Assembly: GCA_964529265.1 (NCBI GenBank)
Contig: CAZGVW010000143.1
Location: 1-35,561 of the forward strand
Direction: 5' to 3'
Length of the DNA stretch: 35,561 nucleotides
Origin: CAZGVW01 sp964529265
GTDB taxonomy: Bacteria > Planctomycetota > Phycisphaerae > Phycisphaerales > UBA1924
Below are positions 7,781 to 16,056 of the stretch, piece after piece (positions within the stretch are counted from its first letter, which is position 1; every line of letters starts with the position of its first letter). A program made the position numbers and the translations under genes. The notes below the pieces were generated by a model. The model searched no databases, had not been told where the DNA came from, and was given only the letters and a program-made list of their open reading frames with translations.

Positions 7781-8038
7781 TCAGCCGCAGGAGCATTCGT
7801 CTTCTTCCATCCCGGCGCGCATGAGGCGCTCGCCCTGCTCGGGGGTCATGGAGCCTTCGGCGATGTAGGCGGCGATTTCGCGGCGGGAGCGCTCGCGGGC
7901 ACGGGTCTTCAGCACGCCGGAGAACGTTGCGGAGAGGATCCACACGAGGCCGACCGTGCCCATCGTGATGAAGACAATCTCCTTGTTTGAATCGGCAAGC
8001 GTCAGGAGGCCGAGAGCGAGCGAGCCGGGGTCCAGCAT
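7781..8038 (-). CDS. Small membrane protein with SHOCT-like C-terminal helix (first paralogue of three)
   Basis: Encodes 85 aa from ATG 8038, chosen because GGAGGAAC lies just upstream and the length then equals that of the two paralogues; an upstream in-frame start at 8170 would run into modB. One membrane segment near residues 20-42 (IVFITMGTVGLVWILSATF), a basic helix (LKTRARERSRR), the motif EIAAYIAEGSMTPEQGERLM, and a tail EEDECSCG whose two Cys are absent from the other two copies. This copy has the best ribosome binding site and lies 82 bases after the modB stop, so it may be the first of the triplet or an extension of the mod transcript. Confidence 0.82.
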   Translation of the reverse strand: MLDPGSLALGLLTLADSNKEIVFITMGTVGLVWILSATFSGVLKTRARERSRREIAAYIAEGSMTPEQGERLMRAGMEEDECSCG

Positions 8039-8120
8039 GGCGAGTTCCTCCGCAGGGCCCGGGTGGTTCCGGGGGTCAGAAACCTTGTTCGGCATCGGCC
8101 GGGGGCGGTTTCGGGGAATC

Positions 8121-8810
8121 CTAGACGCGGCGGCGAGGCCCGGGCGCGGGCTGGCGGCGGAGGTCGCCAAGGGCGAGGCGGGCGGCGAGGGTGACGAAAA
8201 AGCACAGGCCGATGGCGATCGCCATGAGGCCGAGGAGGTCGCCGGAGCGGGCGGGGTCTTCGGCGGCGAAGTAGATGCTCAGGGCGAGTGTATCGGTGTG
8301 GCCGGGGCGGTATCCGGCGAGGACGATGGTGGCGCCGAACTCGCCGAGGCCTCTGGCGAAGGCGAGGAGGCCGCCATAGACGAGTCCACGCGAGGCGAGG
8401 GGGAGTGTGATGAAGGCGAGTGTGCGGACGCACGAGGCGCCGAGGTTGAGGGCGGTTTCCTCGGCCTCGCGGGGCGTCGCGGCGAAGGCGGCCTCGGCGG
8501 CGCGGACCATGAGGGGCATGCCCATGACGGCGGCGCAGAGCACGACGCCGCGGAAACTGAGGAAGAAGGGGACGCCTGCTTCGGCGAGTGCGCGACCAAG
8601 CCAGGAGGATCGGGGCGCGAGGAGCCAGAGGAGGAGGATGCCGACGGCGACGGGGGGGAGGACGAGCGGAAGGGAGACGAGCGTATCGATCGCGGGCTTG
8701 AAGGGCACGCGGCGGCGGGCAAGGAGATAGCCGATGGCGGCGCCAAGGGGGCCGACGAAGAGGAGGGCCAACCCCGCGGCCAGGAGCGAGCGGAGCGTGA
8801 TCTCGATCAC
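8121..8810 (-). CDS. modB: Molybdate ABC transporter permease
   Basis: Inner-membrane subunit that carries molybdate (or tungstate) across the membrane, normally with ModA as binding protein and ModC as ATPase. Encodes 229 aa starting at GTG 8810, which overlaps the modA stop as GTGA, implying translational coupling. Several membrane segments are seen. The EAA cytoplasmic loop that docks on the ATPase is near ETALNLGASCVRTLAFITLP and is followed by GLGEFGATIVLAG, typical of ModB. The frame is open much further upstream, but that part is Arg/Pro-rich and antisense-like, inside modA. No ATPase gene follows; three small membrane proteins do. Confidence 0.92.
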   Translation of the reverse strand: MIEITLRSLLAAGLALLFVGPLGAAIGYLLARRRVPFKPAIDTLVSLPLVLPPVAVGILLLWLLAPRSSWLGRALAEAGVPFFLSFRGVVLCAAVMGMPLMVRAAEAAFAATPREAEETALNLGASCVRTLAFITLPLASRGLVYGGLLAFARGLGEFGATIVLAGYRPGHTDTLALSIYFAAEDPARSGDLLGLMAIAIGLCFFVTLAARLALGDLRRQPAPGPRRRV

Positions 8811-9607
8811 GGCGACTCCGGTTGCCGGGGGCTTGGGGTGGGGGCGGCGTCGGTGAGAAAGCCATGGCGGCGCGCGGTGTGCGCGACGACATCGCTGGTC
8901 TGGAGCCAATCGGCGAAATTGGATCCGGCGTCGGTGTAGATGGCGAGAACGTAGCCGATGGGGTCGGCGTGGGGCGGCATGGGGAGCTCGGCGACGATGC
9001 GGACTCGCCCCCCGGAAGCCGCGGTGGCGGCGTCTGTTGAATACACGACGCCGAGGTCGGCGGCGCCACCGGCGACCTGCTCGAGGACAGCGCGGACGTG
9101 GGTGAACTGCGCCGTGCGGGGCTCGACAGTGCCCCACACGCCCATGGCGCGCAGGGCGATGCGCGTGTAACGGCCGACGGGGACGCTCTCGGCGCCGATG
9201 GCGATGACGCCGTTGGTTTCGGTGAGGCTTGCGAGGGTTGCGGGGGAATCGGCGGGGGCGATGAGGACGAGCGTGTTGCGCAGCCAGGGGCGAGTTTCGC
9301 GCGGCGCCGGCATGAGGCCGGAGGCGACGTGAGCATCTGCGGAGATGAAGAGATCAATGTGTGCGCCGGCGCTGATCTGGTGGGCGAGCGTCTGGCTTCC
9401 GGCGAATGAGGACTCGATGCCGCGGCCGGATGGGGCGGCTTCGAAGAGAGGCGCGAGGTCGGCGATGAGGTCGCGCAGGCTGGAGGCGGCGAAGAGGGTG
9501 GTTTCGTCGGGTTGCTGCGGCTCTTTGGCGCAGGAGGGGGCGAGGATGAGGACGCCGATGGCGATGAGCGCGGCGAGGGAGTGCGTGTGGCGGCGTCGCG
9601 AGGACAT
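8807..9607 (-). CDS. modA: Molybdate-binding lipoprotein or periplasmic protein
   Basis: Captures molybdate (or tungstate) outside the inner membrane and delivers it to ModB. Encodes 266 aa from ATG 9607 (MSSRRRHTHS); an in-frame ATG at 9670 is less likely because it would put a Pro-rich stretch before the signal sequence. The signal peptide has core LAALIAIGVLILAPSCAK, with Cys fitting a lipobox only loosely. ModA features: LFAASSLRDLIADLAPLFE (first oxyanion contact), SSFAGSQTLAHQI, GAHIDLFISAD, and later GAADLGVVYSTDA. It overlaps modB by four bases and is divergent from the EIIA-like gene, with 104 bases between starts. Confidence 0.92.
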   Translation of the reverse strand: MSSRRRHTHSLAALIAIGVLILAPSCAKEPQQPDETTLFAASSLRDLIADLAPLFEAAPSGRGIESSFAGSQTLAHQISAGAHIDLFISADAHVASGLMPAPRETRPWLRNTLVLIAPADSPATLASLTETNGVIAIGAESVPVGRYTRIALRAMGVWGTVEPRTAQFTHVRAVLEQVAGGAADLGVVYSTDAATAASGGRVRIVAELPMPPHADPIGYVLAIYTDAGSNFADWLQTSDVVAHTARRHGFLTDAAPTPSPRQPESP

Positions 9608-9711
9608 GGCCGCATTCTGGCAGAGCGGGCGGCGCGGGGGCAAGGACGGAGGGGCGTCGGGAAGGGCCATCTGATATCGTCGGCGCGGTTTCCACGAGCG
9701 CGGGAGCAGAC

Positions 9712-10179
9712 ATGCGGCTGGAGTCTTATCTCAGTCAGGAGCGGACGGTGGTGATCGAGAGCGCGGCCGATCGCTCGGCGGTGTTCCGGAAGATCGCTGA
9801 GGCGGCGTCGAAGGCGGCGGGGGGCGCGCCGCCGGCGGAGGCGCTGGTGGAGGCGCTGGAGCAGCGCGAGGCGCAGATGCCGACCTCGACGCCGGAGGGG
9901 GTGGCGTTTCCGCACGCGCTGCTGCCGGATTTCGAGCAGACGCTGATCGTGGCGGCGCGGCTGGCGCCGGGCGTGGGGTTCGGGGGGAAGGGGCACCCGC
10001 CGAGCGACCTGGTGTTCGCGATGTTCGGCAGTTCGGCGAAACCGTGGGAGCACGTGCGGCTGCTGGCGCGGCTGGCGCGCGTGGCGCGCGGGCCCGGGGC
10101 GCTGGCGCGGCTGCGGAAGACGGCGGACGCGGAGGCGCTGTATTCGGCGCTGATCGATGAGGACCGCACGCATGTCTGA
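9712..10179 (+). CDS. EIIA-type PTS protein (fructose/nitrogen-regulatory type), probably regulatory
   Basis: Encodes 155 aa of the PTS EIIA type 2 fold. In the family a His accepts phosphate from HPr or NPr; in EIIA-Ntr proteins the phosphorylation state regulates potassium transport and stress responses. The active-site region reads TSTPEGVAFPHALLPDF, with His68 as the likely phosphorylated residue. Later motifs (DLVFAMFGSSAKPWEHVRLL) fit the family. Start ATG 9712 follows GGGAG. Neither sugar-transport EIIB/EIIC nor HPr/EI is encoded here. The downstream genes are a PII-like protein (8-base overlap) and antiporters, so a role in controlling cation transport is inferred rather than sugar uptake. 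Confidence 0.85.
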   Translation: MRLESYLSQERTVVIESAADRSAVFRKIAEAASKAAGGAPPAEALVEALEQREAQMPTSTPEGVAFPHALLPDFEQTLIVAARLAPGVGFGGKGHPPSDLVFAMFGSSAKPWEHVRLLARLARVARGPGALARLRKTADAEALYSALIDEDRTHV

Positions 10180-10543
10180 CGCGGGGAAGACGGCTGCGGC
10201 GAAGTCAGCGGGCGGCGGCGAGGAGCGGGTGCTGCTGCTGCTCATCGCCTCGAGCCCGACGATGATGGACGATCTCATTACTGCGCTGCTGGATCTCGGG
10301 CTCTCGGGGGCGACGATCATCGAGAGCAAGGGGATGGGCGCGCTGCTGCGCGAGGAGATGCCGATCTTCGCGGGGCTGGCGTCGATGCTTCCGGGGCACA
10401 CCGGGAGCCGACTCATCTTCTCCGCCACGACGCGCAAGCAGGCGGATGACGTGTTCACGTTCATCGAGAAGGAACTCAAGCCGGCGGAGCGCCCGATCGC
10501 GATGACGGTGCCGATCGGGCGGTTCGTCGGGCCGGTGCGGTAG
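10172..10543 (+). CDS. PII-like (GlnB-fold) small protein
   Basis: Encodes 123 aa from ATG 10172, overlapping the EIIA-like gene by 8 bases; an ATG at 10157 is also possible. The product looks like a compact alpha/beta protein of PII type: a beta strand VLLLLIAS, a helix MMDDLITALLDLGLSGATII, a loop rich in Gly and Met (ESKGMGALLREEMPIF) where the T-loop would be, a strand RLIFSATT, a helix KQADDVFTFIEKEL, and a C-terminal strand PIAMTVPIGRFVG. PII proteins are trimers that bind nucleotides and regulate transporters. The canonical uridylylated Tyr context is not seen. The assignment is by pattern, so it is probable, not certain. Confidence 0.7.
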   Translation: MSDAGKTAAAKSAGGGEERVLLLLIASSPTMMDDLITALLDLGLSGATIIESKGMGALLREEMPIFAGLASMLPGHTGSRLIFSATTRKQADDVFTFIEKELKPAERPIAMTVPIGRFVGPVR

Positions 10544-10570
10544 GCGCTGCGACTCAGGGAGCGAGCGGCG

Positions 10571-11839
10571 ATGGGGGAAGCGCCCCGAATCTTCCTGACG
10601 ATTCTGCTCATCGTGACCGCCGCGCTGGTGGCGACGAGTCCGCGGCTGTTCCGGCTGCGGCGGCGTCGGCCGGTGGCGATGCTGATCAGTGGGGGCTGGC
10701 TGGCGATCGCGGCGGGGGCGGCGCTGGGGCCCGGGGGGCTCGGCGCGGTGGATGACGAGGTGATTCTGCGCTCGACGCCGCTGGTGGTGGTGGGGCTGGG
10801 GTGGATCGGGCTGATGATCGGGCTGCAGTGCCGGCGCGACGTGGTGCTGGCGCTGCCGGCGACGCTGTGGAGGCTTGCGGCGCTGGATGCGGTTGTGAGT
10901 GTGGTTGTGTTCGGCGGGCTGGCGTGGCTGATCGTCGGGCGGTGGGTGCGTGAGGCGTCGGGCGCGCAGGAGGCGGCGTGGCTGCTGGCGCCGGCGGGGC
11001 TGATCGCGGCGGCTGGGATGGGTTGGGCGCTGGAGACGCGATCGCTGGGGGCGGGGGACTCGGGGTGGGATTCGACGGTGCGAATGTTCATCCGCGGCGC
11101 GGGGAGCCTGGGGGGCGTGCTGGCGGTGATCGTGTTCGGCACGGTGGTGATCGTTGTGGCGCCGGGGGCGGGCTCTGAGGCTGGGATGATCGATTGGGGC
11201 GCGGCGGGGGGGAGGCTGCTCATCGGCGCAGCGCTCGCGGTGACGGTTGGGCTGCTGGGGAGGTATGCGTTCAATCTGGCGGGGCGCGATCGGGGGGATC
11301 TGCTGGCGGTGTTCATCGGGGTGGTGGCGCTGGTGGCGGGGCTGGCGGCGCAGCTGGAACTCTCGGCGCTGTTCGTTTCGATGCTGGTGGGGGTGGTGAT
11401 CGCGAACCTTTCGCGGCAGACACCTGCGCACTTCGAGCGGTTCATTCTGCTGGCGGAGCACGCGATGGCGATCGTGTTCGGCCTGCTGGCGGGGATGCTG
11501 CTGGATCTGCGGGTGTGGCCGTGGGGGGTTGCGCTGGCGGTGACGATCGCGGCGACGCGGTTCGTGATGAAGCCGGGGCTGTTCCGGTGGGCGCTGCGGC
11601 GCGTGCCGGAGGCGGCTCTCGGGTGGCGCGACGACTCGCCGCTGCTGGCGGCGCCGATCAGGCAGAGCCATCTGGCGGTGGCGATGGCGGTGGGGCTGGT
11701 GATGACGCAGCCGTCGCCGTTAGCGCGGAGGCTGCTGGCGGTGGTGGTGCTGGCGGGGATGCTGTCGGAGGTTTCGCCGTTCATCCGCTCCTACGCGTGG
11801 CGGAGTGAAGCGAAGCGGGCCAAGGAGCAGGGGGCATGA
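10571..11839 (+). CDS. Cation:proton antiporter-like membrane protein (CPA2-type)
   Basis: Encodes 422 aa, almost entirely hydrophobic, with about 12 predicted membrane segments. Members of the family exchange Na+ or K+ for protons across the inner membrane. Features that fit: a first helix after MGEAPRIF, a GWIGLMIGLQCRRDV stretch like the GLE/GLQ motif of the NhaA-fold antiporters, two similar halves, and a region VALVAGLAAQLELSALFVSMLVG typical of the second half. No cytosolic nucleotide-binding (TrkA-N) domain is attached, unlike KefB/KefC. Start ATG 10571 follows GGGAG and lies 27 bases after the PII-like gene. The stop overlaps the next antiporter start as ATGA. The ion and direction cannot be told from sequence. 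Confidence 0.8.
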   Translation: MGEAPRIFLTILLIVTAALVATSPRLFRLRRRRPVAMLISGGWLAIAAGAALGPGGLGAVDDEVILRSTPLVVVGLGWIGLMIGLQCRRDVVLALPATLWRLAALDAVVSVVVFGGLAWLIVGRWVREASGAQEAAWLLAPAGLIAAAGMGWALETRSLGAGDSGWDSTVRMFIRGAGSLGGVLAVIVFGTVVIVVAPGAGSEAGMIDWGAAGGRLLIGAALAVTVGLLGRYAFNLAGRDRGDLLAVFIGVVALVAGLAAQLELSALFVSMLVGVVIANLSRQTPAHFERFILLAEHAMAIVFGLLAGMLLDLRVWPWGVALAVTIAATRFVMKPGLFRWALRRVPEAALGWRDDSPLLAAPIRQSHLAVAMAVGLVMTQPSPLARRLLAVVVLAGMLSEVSPFIRSYAWRSEAKRAKEQGA

Positions 11840-13245
11840 AGCGGGCTCTGCGGCTGGCGCTGGCGATTCTGGCTGTGATGGCGTTCTCGTTTGCCGCGGG
11901 GCAGGTGGCGGAGGCGCCTGGGGAGGCGGGCCCCGCGGCGCGGGATGCGCTGGGGATGCCGGTTGCGGCGCCGCCGGCGGGGTTGTTGTCCTCGGGCGCG
12001 GGGTTCGGGCTGCTGCTGCTGGGCTCGTGGTTCGTGGGAAAACTGATGAAGACGGTGGGGCTGCCGAAGATTTCGGGGTACCTGCTGTTCGGGTTGATCG
12101 TGGGGCCGAGCGCGCTGGGGCTGGTGACGAAGGAGCAGATTCCGTATCTGCGGCTGGCGAATGACCTGGCGATGGCGATCATCGCGCTGACGGCGGGGGG
12201 TGAGATTCACCTGCCGTTCCTGAGGAAATCGCTGCGGACTGTCGTGGCGGTGTGCGTTCTGGCGATTGTGTTTGTGGTGGTGGGCGTGGGGGGCGGGCTG
12301 CTGGCGCTGATGGGGCCGCTGGGGATTGCGAAGCCGGAGGGTCTGCTGGATGCGGGCCTGCTGGCGCTGGCGCTCGCGGTGGTGGCCGCGGCGGGGTCGC
12401 CGGCGGTGGTGGTGGCGGTGATCAGCGAGGTGCGGGCGGTGGGGACGCTGACGCAGACGGCGCTGGCGGTGGTCGTGAGCCGGGACCTCTTCGTAATCGT
12501 GCTGTTTCCGATGGTGATTGCGCTGGTGAGCGCGATTTCCGGTGAAGGGGGAGGCGAGGGAAGCGCGGCGGATGCAACGGGGGCGCTGCTGGATCTGCCG
12601 GCGGACCTGGCATGGCAGATCGGTGGGTCGCTGGCGGCGGGGGCGATCATCGGCGTGGGGCTGGCGTGGTACATGCGGACGATTCACGCGCATCTGCCGA
12701 TCTTCGTGGTGCTGACGTGCTTCGGGATCGCGATCGCGAGCGAGGCGCTGGGGCTGGAGCCCCTGATCGTGGCGCTGGTGGCGGGCCTGCTCATGCGGAA
12801 CGTGTGGCCGGAGGCGGGGGCGCCGCTGTTCGACACGATCGCGGAGTTGAACACGCCGGTGTACTGCGTGTTCTTCGCGGTCGCGGGGGCGAAGCTGGAT
12901 CTGGCGGCGTTCGTCTCGATCTGGCCGGCTGTGCTGCTGTTCGCCCTGCTGCGGGCTGGGCTTCTGTGGGCGGCGGCGGCGACGGCGATGCGGATGGTGA
13001 AGGTGGAAGGGTCGGCTCGGCAGTGGCTGTGGACGGCGCTGGTCCCGCAGGCGGGGATCGCGCTGCTGCTGGCCTCGATCATGCAGAAGACGCTGGAGGG
13101 GCGACCGGACGCGGACAGCGTATTTGCGTTCCTGGTGGGGATGATCGCACTGATCGAGCTCGTGAGCCCTCTGATCTTCAAGATCGGTCTGATGCGCGCC
13201 GGCGAGGCCGGGGGCGGCGCGGAGCAGGGGGCGGGCCGCGAGTGA
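11836..13245 (+). CDS. Cation:proton antiporter (CPA2/KefB-like membrane domain)
   Basis: Encodes 469 aa; its start overlaps the previous antiporter by ATGA. The N-terminus has a separate hydrophobic stretch (LALAILAVMAFSFAAG) that may be a signal peptide, followed by an Ala/Pro-rich linker, then about 12 membrane segments. CPA2-like motifs: GLPKISGYLLFGLIVGPSAL in the first helices, LAMAIIALTAGGEIHLPFL (the usual FxxGLE region, here AGGEI), LAVVAAAGSPAVVVAVISE in the unwound-helix region, and GLEPLIVALVAGLLMRN later. No TrkA-N domain. Two dissimilar antiporters in tandem could act as separate exchangers or as a pair. Confidence 0.85.
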   Translation: MKRALRLALAILAVMAFSFAAGQVAEAPGEAGPAARDALGMPVAAPPAGLLSSGAGFGLLLLGSWFVGKLMKTVGLPKISGYLLFGLIVGPSALGLVTKEQIPYLRLANDLAMAIIALTAGGEIHLPFLRKSLRTVVAVCVLAIVFVVVGVGGGLLALMGPLGIAKPEGLLDAGLLALALAVVAAAGSPAVVVAVISEVRAVGTLTQTALAVVVSRDLFVIVLFPMVIALVSAISGEGGGEGSAADATGALLDLPADLAWQIGGSLAAGAIIGVGLAWYMRTIHAHLPIFVVLTCFGIAIASEALGLEPLIVALVAGLLMRNVWPEAGAPLFDTIAELNTPVYCVFFAVAGAKLDLAAFVSIWPAVLLFALLRAGLLWAAAATAMRMVKVEGSARQWLWTALVPQAGIALLLASIMQKTLEGRPDADSVFAFLVGMIALIELVSPLIFKIGLMRAGEAGGGAEQGAGRE

Positions 13246-13266
13246 GCGCGTCGCTGCGCGGGCGGC

Positions 13267-13272
13267 TACACT
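13267..13272 (+). promoter_or_regulatory. Possible -10 element before the mrp operon
   Basis: TACACT at 13267-13272, 49 bases before the TTG start of mrpA, in the only sizeable gap (76 bases) of the antiporter block. The same CTACACTGC context occurs at 3201 before the sugar dehydrogenase. No convincing -35 is seen, so this is weak. Confidence 0.25.
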
Positions 13273-13321
13273 GCGGCCCGTCATCGCCGCGTCAGGCGCA
13301 TCGTAAGGCAGGAGGCCACCG

Positions 13322-15637
13322 TTGTCGTTTGCGCCCATCGCCGCCGTGCTCGCTCCGTTCGCGCTTGCCGCGGCGGCGCCGGTTGCGCGCCGGGTGATGG
13401 GGAAGTGGGCGGCGTGGGCTCTGGCGCTGGGGCCGGCCGCGATCGCGGCGTGGCTCATCTCGATTCTGCCCGAGGTTTCGCGCGGCGAGGCGGTGACGGC
13501 GTCGTGGGCGTGGGCGCCGGCGCTGGACGTGGCGCTCTCCATCCGGATTGACGGGCTTTCGCTGCTGTTTGCGCTGCTCATCAGCGGGGTTGGCGCGCTG
13601 ATCCTGGTCTATGCGGGGGGGTACCTGGAGGGGCATCCGCGCGTCGGCTCGATGCACGGACTGCTGCTCTTCTTCATGGGCTCCATGCTGGGGCTCGTGA
13701 CGGCCGACAACCTGTTTGCGCTGTTCGTATTCTGGGAACTGACGAGCGTGTCGTCGTTCCTGCTCATCGGGTTCGACCGGGAGCGCGCGGTGGCGCGGGC
13801 GGCGGCGCTGCAGGCGCTCATCGTGACGGCGGTGGGGGGGCTGGCGCTGCTGGCGGCGTTCATCCTCATGGGGCTGGCGGCGAACTCGTTCGAACTCTCG
13901 ACGGTGCTTTCGGATCCCGCCGTCATCCGGAACAATCCGCATGCGCCGGCGATCCTGATTCTGCTGGCGCTGGGGGCGTTCACGAAGTCCGCGCAGTTTC
14001 CGTTCCATTTCTGGCTGCCGAACGCGATGGAGGCGCCGACGCCGGTGAGCGCCTACCTGCACTCATCGACCATGGTGAAGGCGGGGGTGTATCTGCTGGC
14101 GCGGGTATCGCCGCTCTACAGCGGCACGGCGGAGTGGACGTGGCTGCTGCTCATCGCGGGTCTCGCGACGATGCTCATCGGCGCGTACCTGGCGTTTCGG
14201 GCGACCGCGCTCAAGCGCATGCTGGCGTACACGACGGTGAGTTCGCTCGGCACGATGGTGGCGCTGCTGGGGGTGGGCGGCAAGGCGGGGCCGTTCGCGG
14301 CCGTGGCGTATCTGCTGGCGCATGCGTGCTTCAAGGGCGCGCTCTTCATGGTGGCGGGGGCGATCGACCACGAAACGGAGGAGCGCGATTCGGAGCGGCT
14401 GGGCGGCTTGGCGCGGGCGATGCCGATCACGGCCGCGGCGAGCGGGCTGGCGGCGCTTTCGATGGTTGGCCTCTTCCCGTTCCTCGGCTTCGTGGCGAAG
14501 GAGGAGGTGATCGCGGCGCTTCGCCTGAGCCCCGCGGCGAACGCGGCTCTGGCTGTGTTCCTGGTCGGCGCGGTGATTGCGTTCGTTCCGGCGATTGCCG
14601 CGGGAATCAAACCGTTCTTTCTCGGCATGCCGGGGCCGACGCCGCGGGACCCGCATGAACCGCCGCTCTCGCTGCTTCTGGGGCCGGTGGTGCTCGCGCT
14701 GGCGGGAGTGGCGCTGGGCGCGGCGCCCGGGCTGCTGGCGGAGCCGCTGGTGGGGGGCGCGGCGAAGGCGATTGCCGCGGCGGAGATCGGCAGGCATCTG
14801 GCGCTCTGGCATGGTTGGAGCCCCGACCTGGCGCTGAGCCTGGCTTCGACGGCGCTTGGGCTGCTGCTCTTCGCGTGGCGGGCGCCGGTTCGGCGTGTGG
14901 CGGCGGCGGCGGGGGTATTCGAGCGATTGGGGCCGGCGCGGTGGTACGACTGGACGCTCGAAGCGATCTGCGTGGTGAGCCGGTTCGTGACGAAGGCCAT
15001 TCAGGGCGGGCATCTGCGGATCTACCTGCGCGTGACGATGGTGGTGATTGTGCTGCTGGTGGCCTTGGCGCTCGTGAACCGCGTGAATCTCGGGGAGGTG
15101 AGGATTGCGCTCGATGCGCGGCCGCACGAGATCGGGCTGGCGGCGCTGATCCTGGCGGGGGCGGCGATGGCGGTGACGACGCGCTCGCGGCTGACGGCGG
15201 TCGCGGGGCTGGGCCTGGCGGGGTACGGCGTGGCGCTGGTGTTCGTGTTCTTCGGCGCGCCGGACCTGGCGATCACGCAGGTGGCGGTGGAGACGCTGTC
15301 GGTGATCCTGTTCGTGCTGGTGTTCTACCGGCTGCCGGACTTCCGCACGATGACGGGAAGGTTCGTCAAGGTGCGCGACTTCGCGGTGGCGCTGACGGGC
15401 GGGCTGGCGGCGGGCGCTCTGGCGCTGCTGGGGGCGACGACGGAGATCGCCCCGCCGATCTCCACGTGGTACGCCGAGCACAGCGCAGCGCTGGCGCACG
15501 GGCGGAACGTGGTGAACGTGATTCTGGTCGATTTCCGCGGCTTCGACACGTTGGGTGAGATCACGGTGCTCGGCGTGGCGGCGATCGGGGTGTTCGCGCT
15601 CATCAAGCTGCGCATTCCGGAGGAAGAGAACGCATGA
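13322..15637 (+). CDS. mrpA: Mrp-type Na+/H+ antiporter subunit A
   Basis: Largest subunit of the seven-part Mrp antiporter, related to NuoL of complex I. It forms a proton channel and, with the other subunits, exports Na+ in exchange for protons. Encodes 771 aa. Start is TTG 13322, supported by GGAGG six bases upstream and the absence of a better start. Conserved residues expected for proton transfer are present: Glu139 in FVFWELTS, Lys222 in AFTKSAQFPFHFWLP and Lys253 in STMVKAGVY. The C-terminal third carries the extra DUF4040/MbhE-like region (GFAPDLAITQ-like: FFGAPDLAITQVAVETLSV) that marks MrpA. The stop overlaps mrpB by ATGA. Confidence 0.95.
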   Translation: MSFAPIAAVLAPFALAAAAPVARRVMGKWAAWALALGPAAIAAWLISILPEVSRGEAVTASWAWAPALDVALSIRIDGLSLLFALLISGVGALILVYAGGYLEGHPRVGSMHGLLLFFMGSMLGLVTADNLFALFVFWELTSVSSFLLIGFDRERAVARAAALQALIVTAVGGLALLAAFILMGLAANSFELSTVLSDPAVIRNNPHAPAILILLALGAFTKSAQFPFHFWLPNAMEAPTPVSAYLHSSTMVKAGVYLLARVSPLYSGTAEWTWLLLIAGLATMLIGAYLAFRATALKRMLAYTTVSSLGTMVALLGVGGKAGPFAAVAYLLAHACFKGALFMVAGAIDHETEERDSERLGGLARAMPITAAASGLAALSMVGLFPFLGFVAKEEVIAALRLSPAANAALAVFLVGAVIAFVPAIAAGIKPFFLGMPGPTPRDPHEPPLSLLLGPVVLALAGVALGAAPGLLAEPLVGGAAKAIAAAEIGRHLALWHGWSPDLALSLASTALGLLLFAWRAPVRRVAAAAGVFERLGPARWYDWTLEAICVVSRFVTKAIQGGHLRIYLRVTMVVIVLLVALALVNRVNLGEVRIALDARPHEIGLAALILAGAAMAVTTRSRLTAVAGLGLAGYGVALVFVFFGAPDLAITQVAVETLSVILFVLVFYRLPDFRTMTGRFVKVRDFAVALTGGLAAGALALLGATTEIAPPISTWYAEHSAALAHGRNVVNVILVDFRGFDTLGEITVLGVAAIGVFALIKLRIPEEENA

Positions 15638-16056
15638 GTTCGGTCATTCTCAGGACGGCGACGCGCTACATGCTGCCGCTGATCCTGCTCTTCTCGATCG
15701 TGACGATGCTGCAGGGGCACAACCACCCCGGAGGCGGCTTCATCGGCGGGCTCATCGCCTCAGCGGCGTTCGCGCTGCACGCGATCGCGTTCGATGCGGA
15801 ATCGACGCGCACGCTCATCCGGATCGATCTGCGGGCGCTGAGCGCGTTCGGGCTCGCGGTGGCGCTCGTCAGCGGGCTGCTCTCGCTCGCGGGGGGGCTG
15901 CCGTTCATGACCGGGCTGTGGACGGAGATCCTGATCCCTCAGGTCGGGCATGTGCCGGTGGGCACGCCGCTCATCTTCGACGTCGGCGTCTATTTCCTGG
16001 TCGTGGGCGTCACGATGACGATGATTCTGTCACTGATCGAGAGCGAGGGCCGCTGA
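15634..16056 (+). CDS. mrpB: Mrp-type Na+/H+ antiporter subunit B
   Basis: Encodes 140 aa with four membrane segments. The hallmark GHNHPGGGFIGGLIASAAF follows the first helix, and VGTPLIFDVGVYFLVVGVT is the conserved C-terminal helix region. The start overlaps mrpA by four bases (ATGA), and the stop shares one base with the mrpC start (TGATG). Part of the membrane complex for Na+/H+ exchange. Confidence 0.95.
   Translation: MSSVILRTATRYMLPLILLFSIVTMLQGHNHPGGGFIGGLIASAAFALHAIAFDAESTRTLIRIDLRALSAFGLAVALVSGLLSLAGGLPFMTGLWTEILIPQVGHVPVGTPLIFDVGVYFLVVGVTMTMILSLIESEGR

Noticed and set aside
8002..11784. Very long minus-strand open frame (1260 codons)
   Set aside because: It is antisense to the EIIA, PII-like and antiporter genes and also crosses modA/modB; the product is Pro/Ser/Arg-rich without domains. 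Long shadows are expected in DNA of this GC content.
11791..13581. Minus-strand frame of 596 codons
   Set aside because: Antisense to the second antiporter and the start of mrpA; Arg/His/Pro/Gln-rich low-complexity translation.
14063..15499. Minus-strand frame of 478 codons
   Set aside because: Antisense to mrpA, Arg-rich, no recognisable features.
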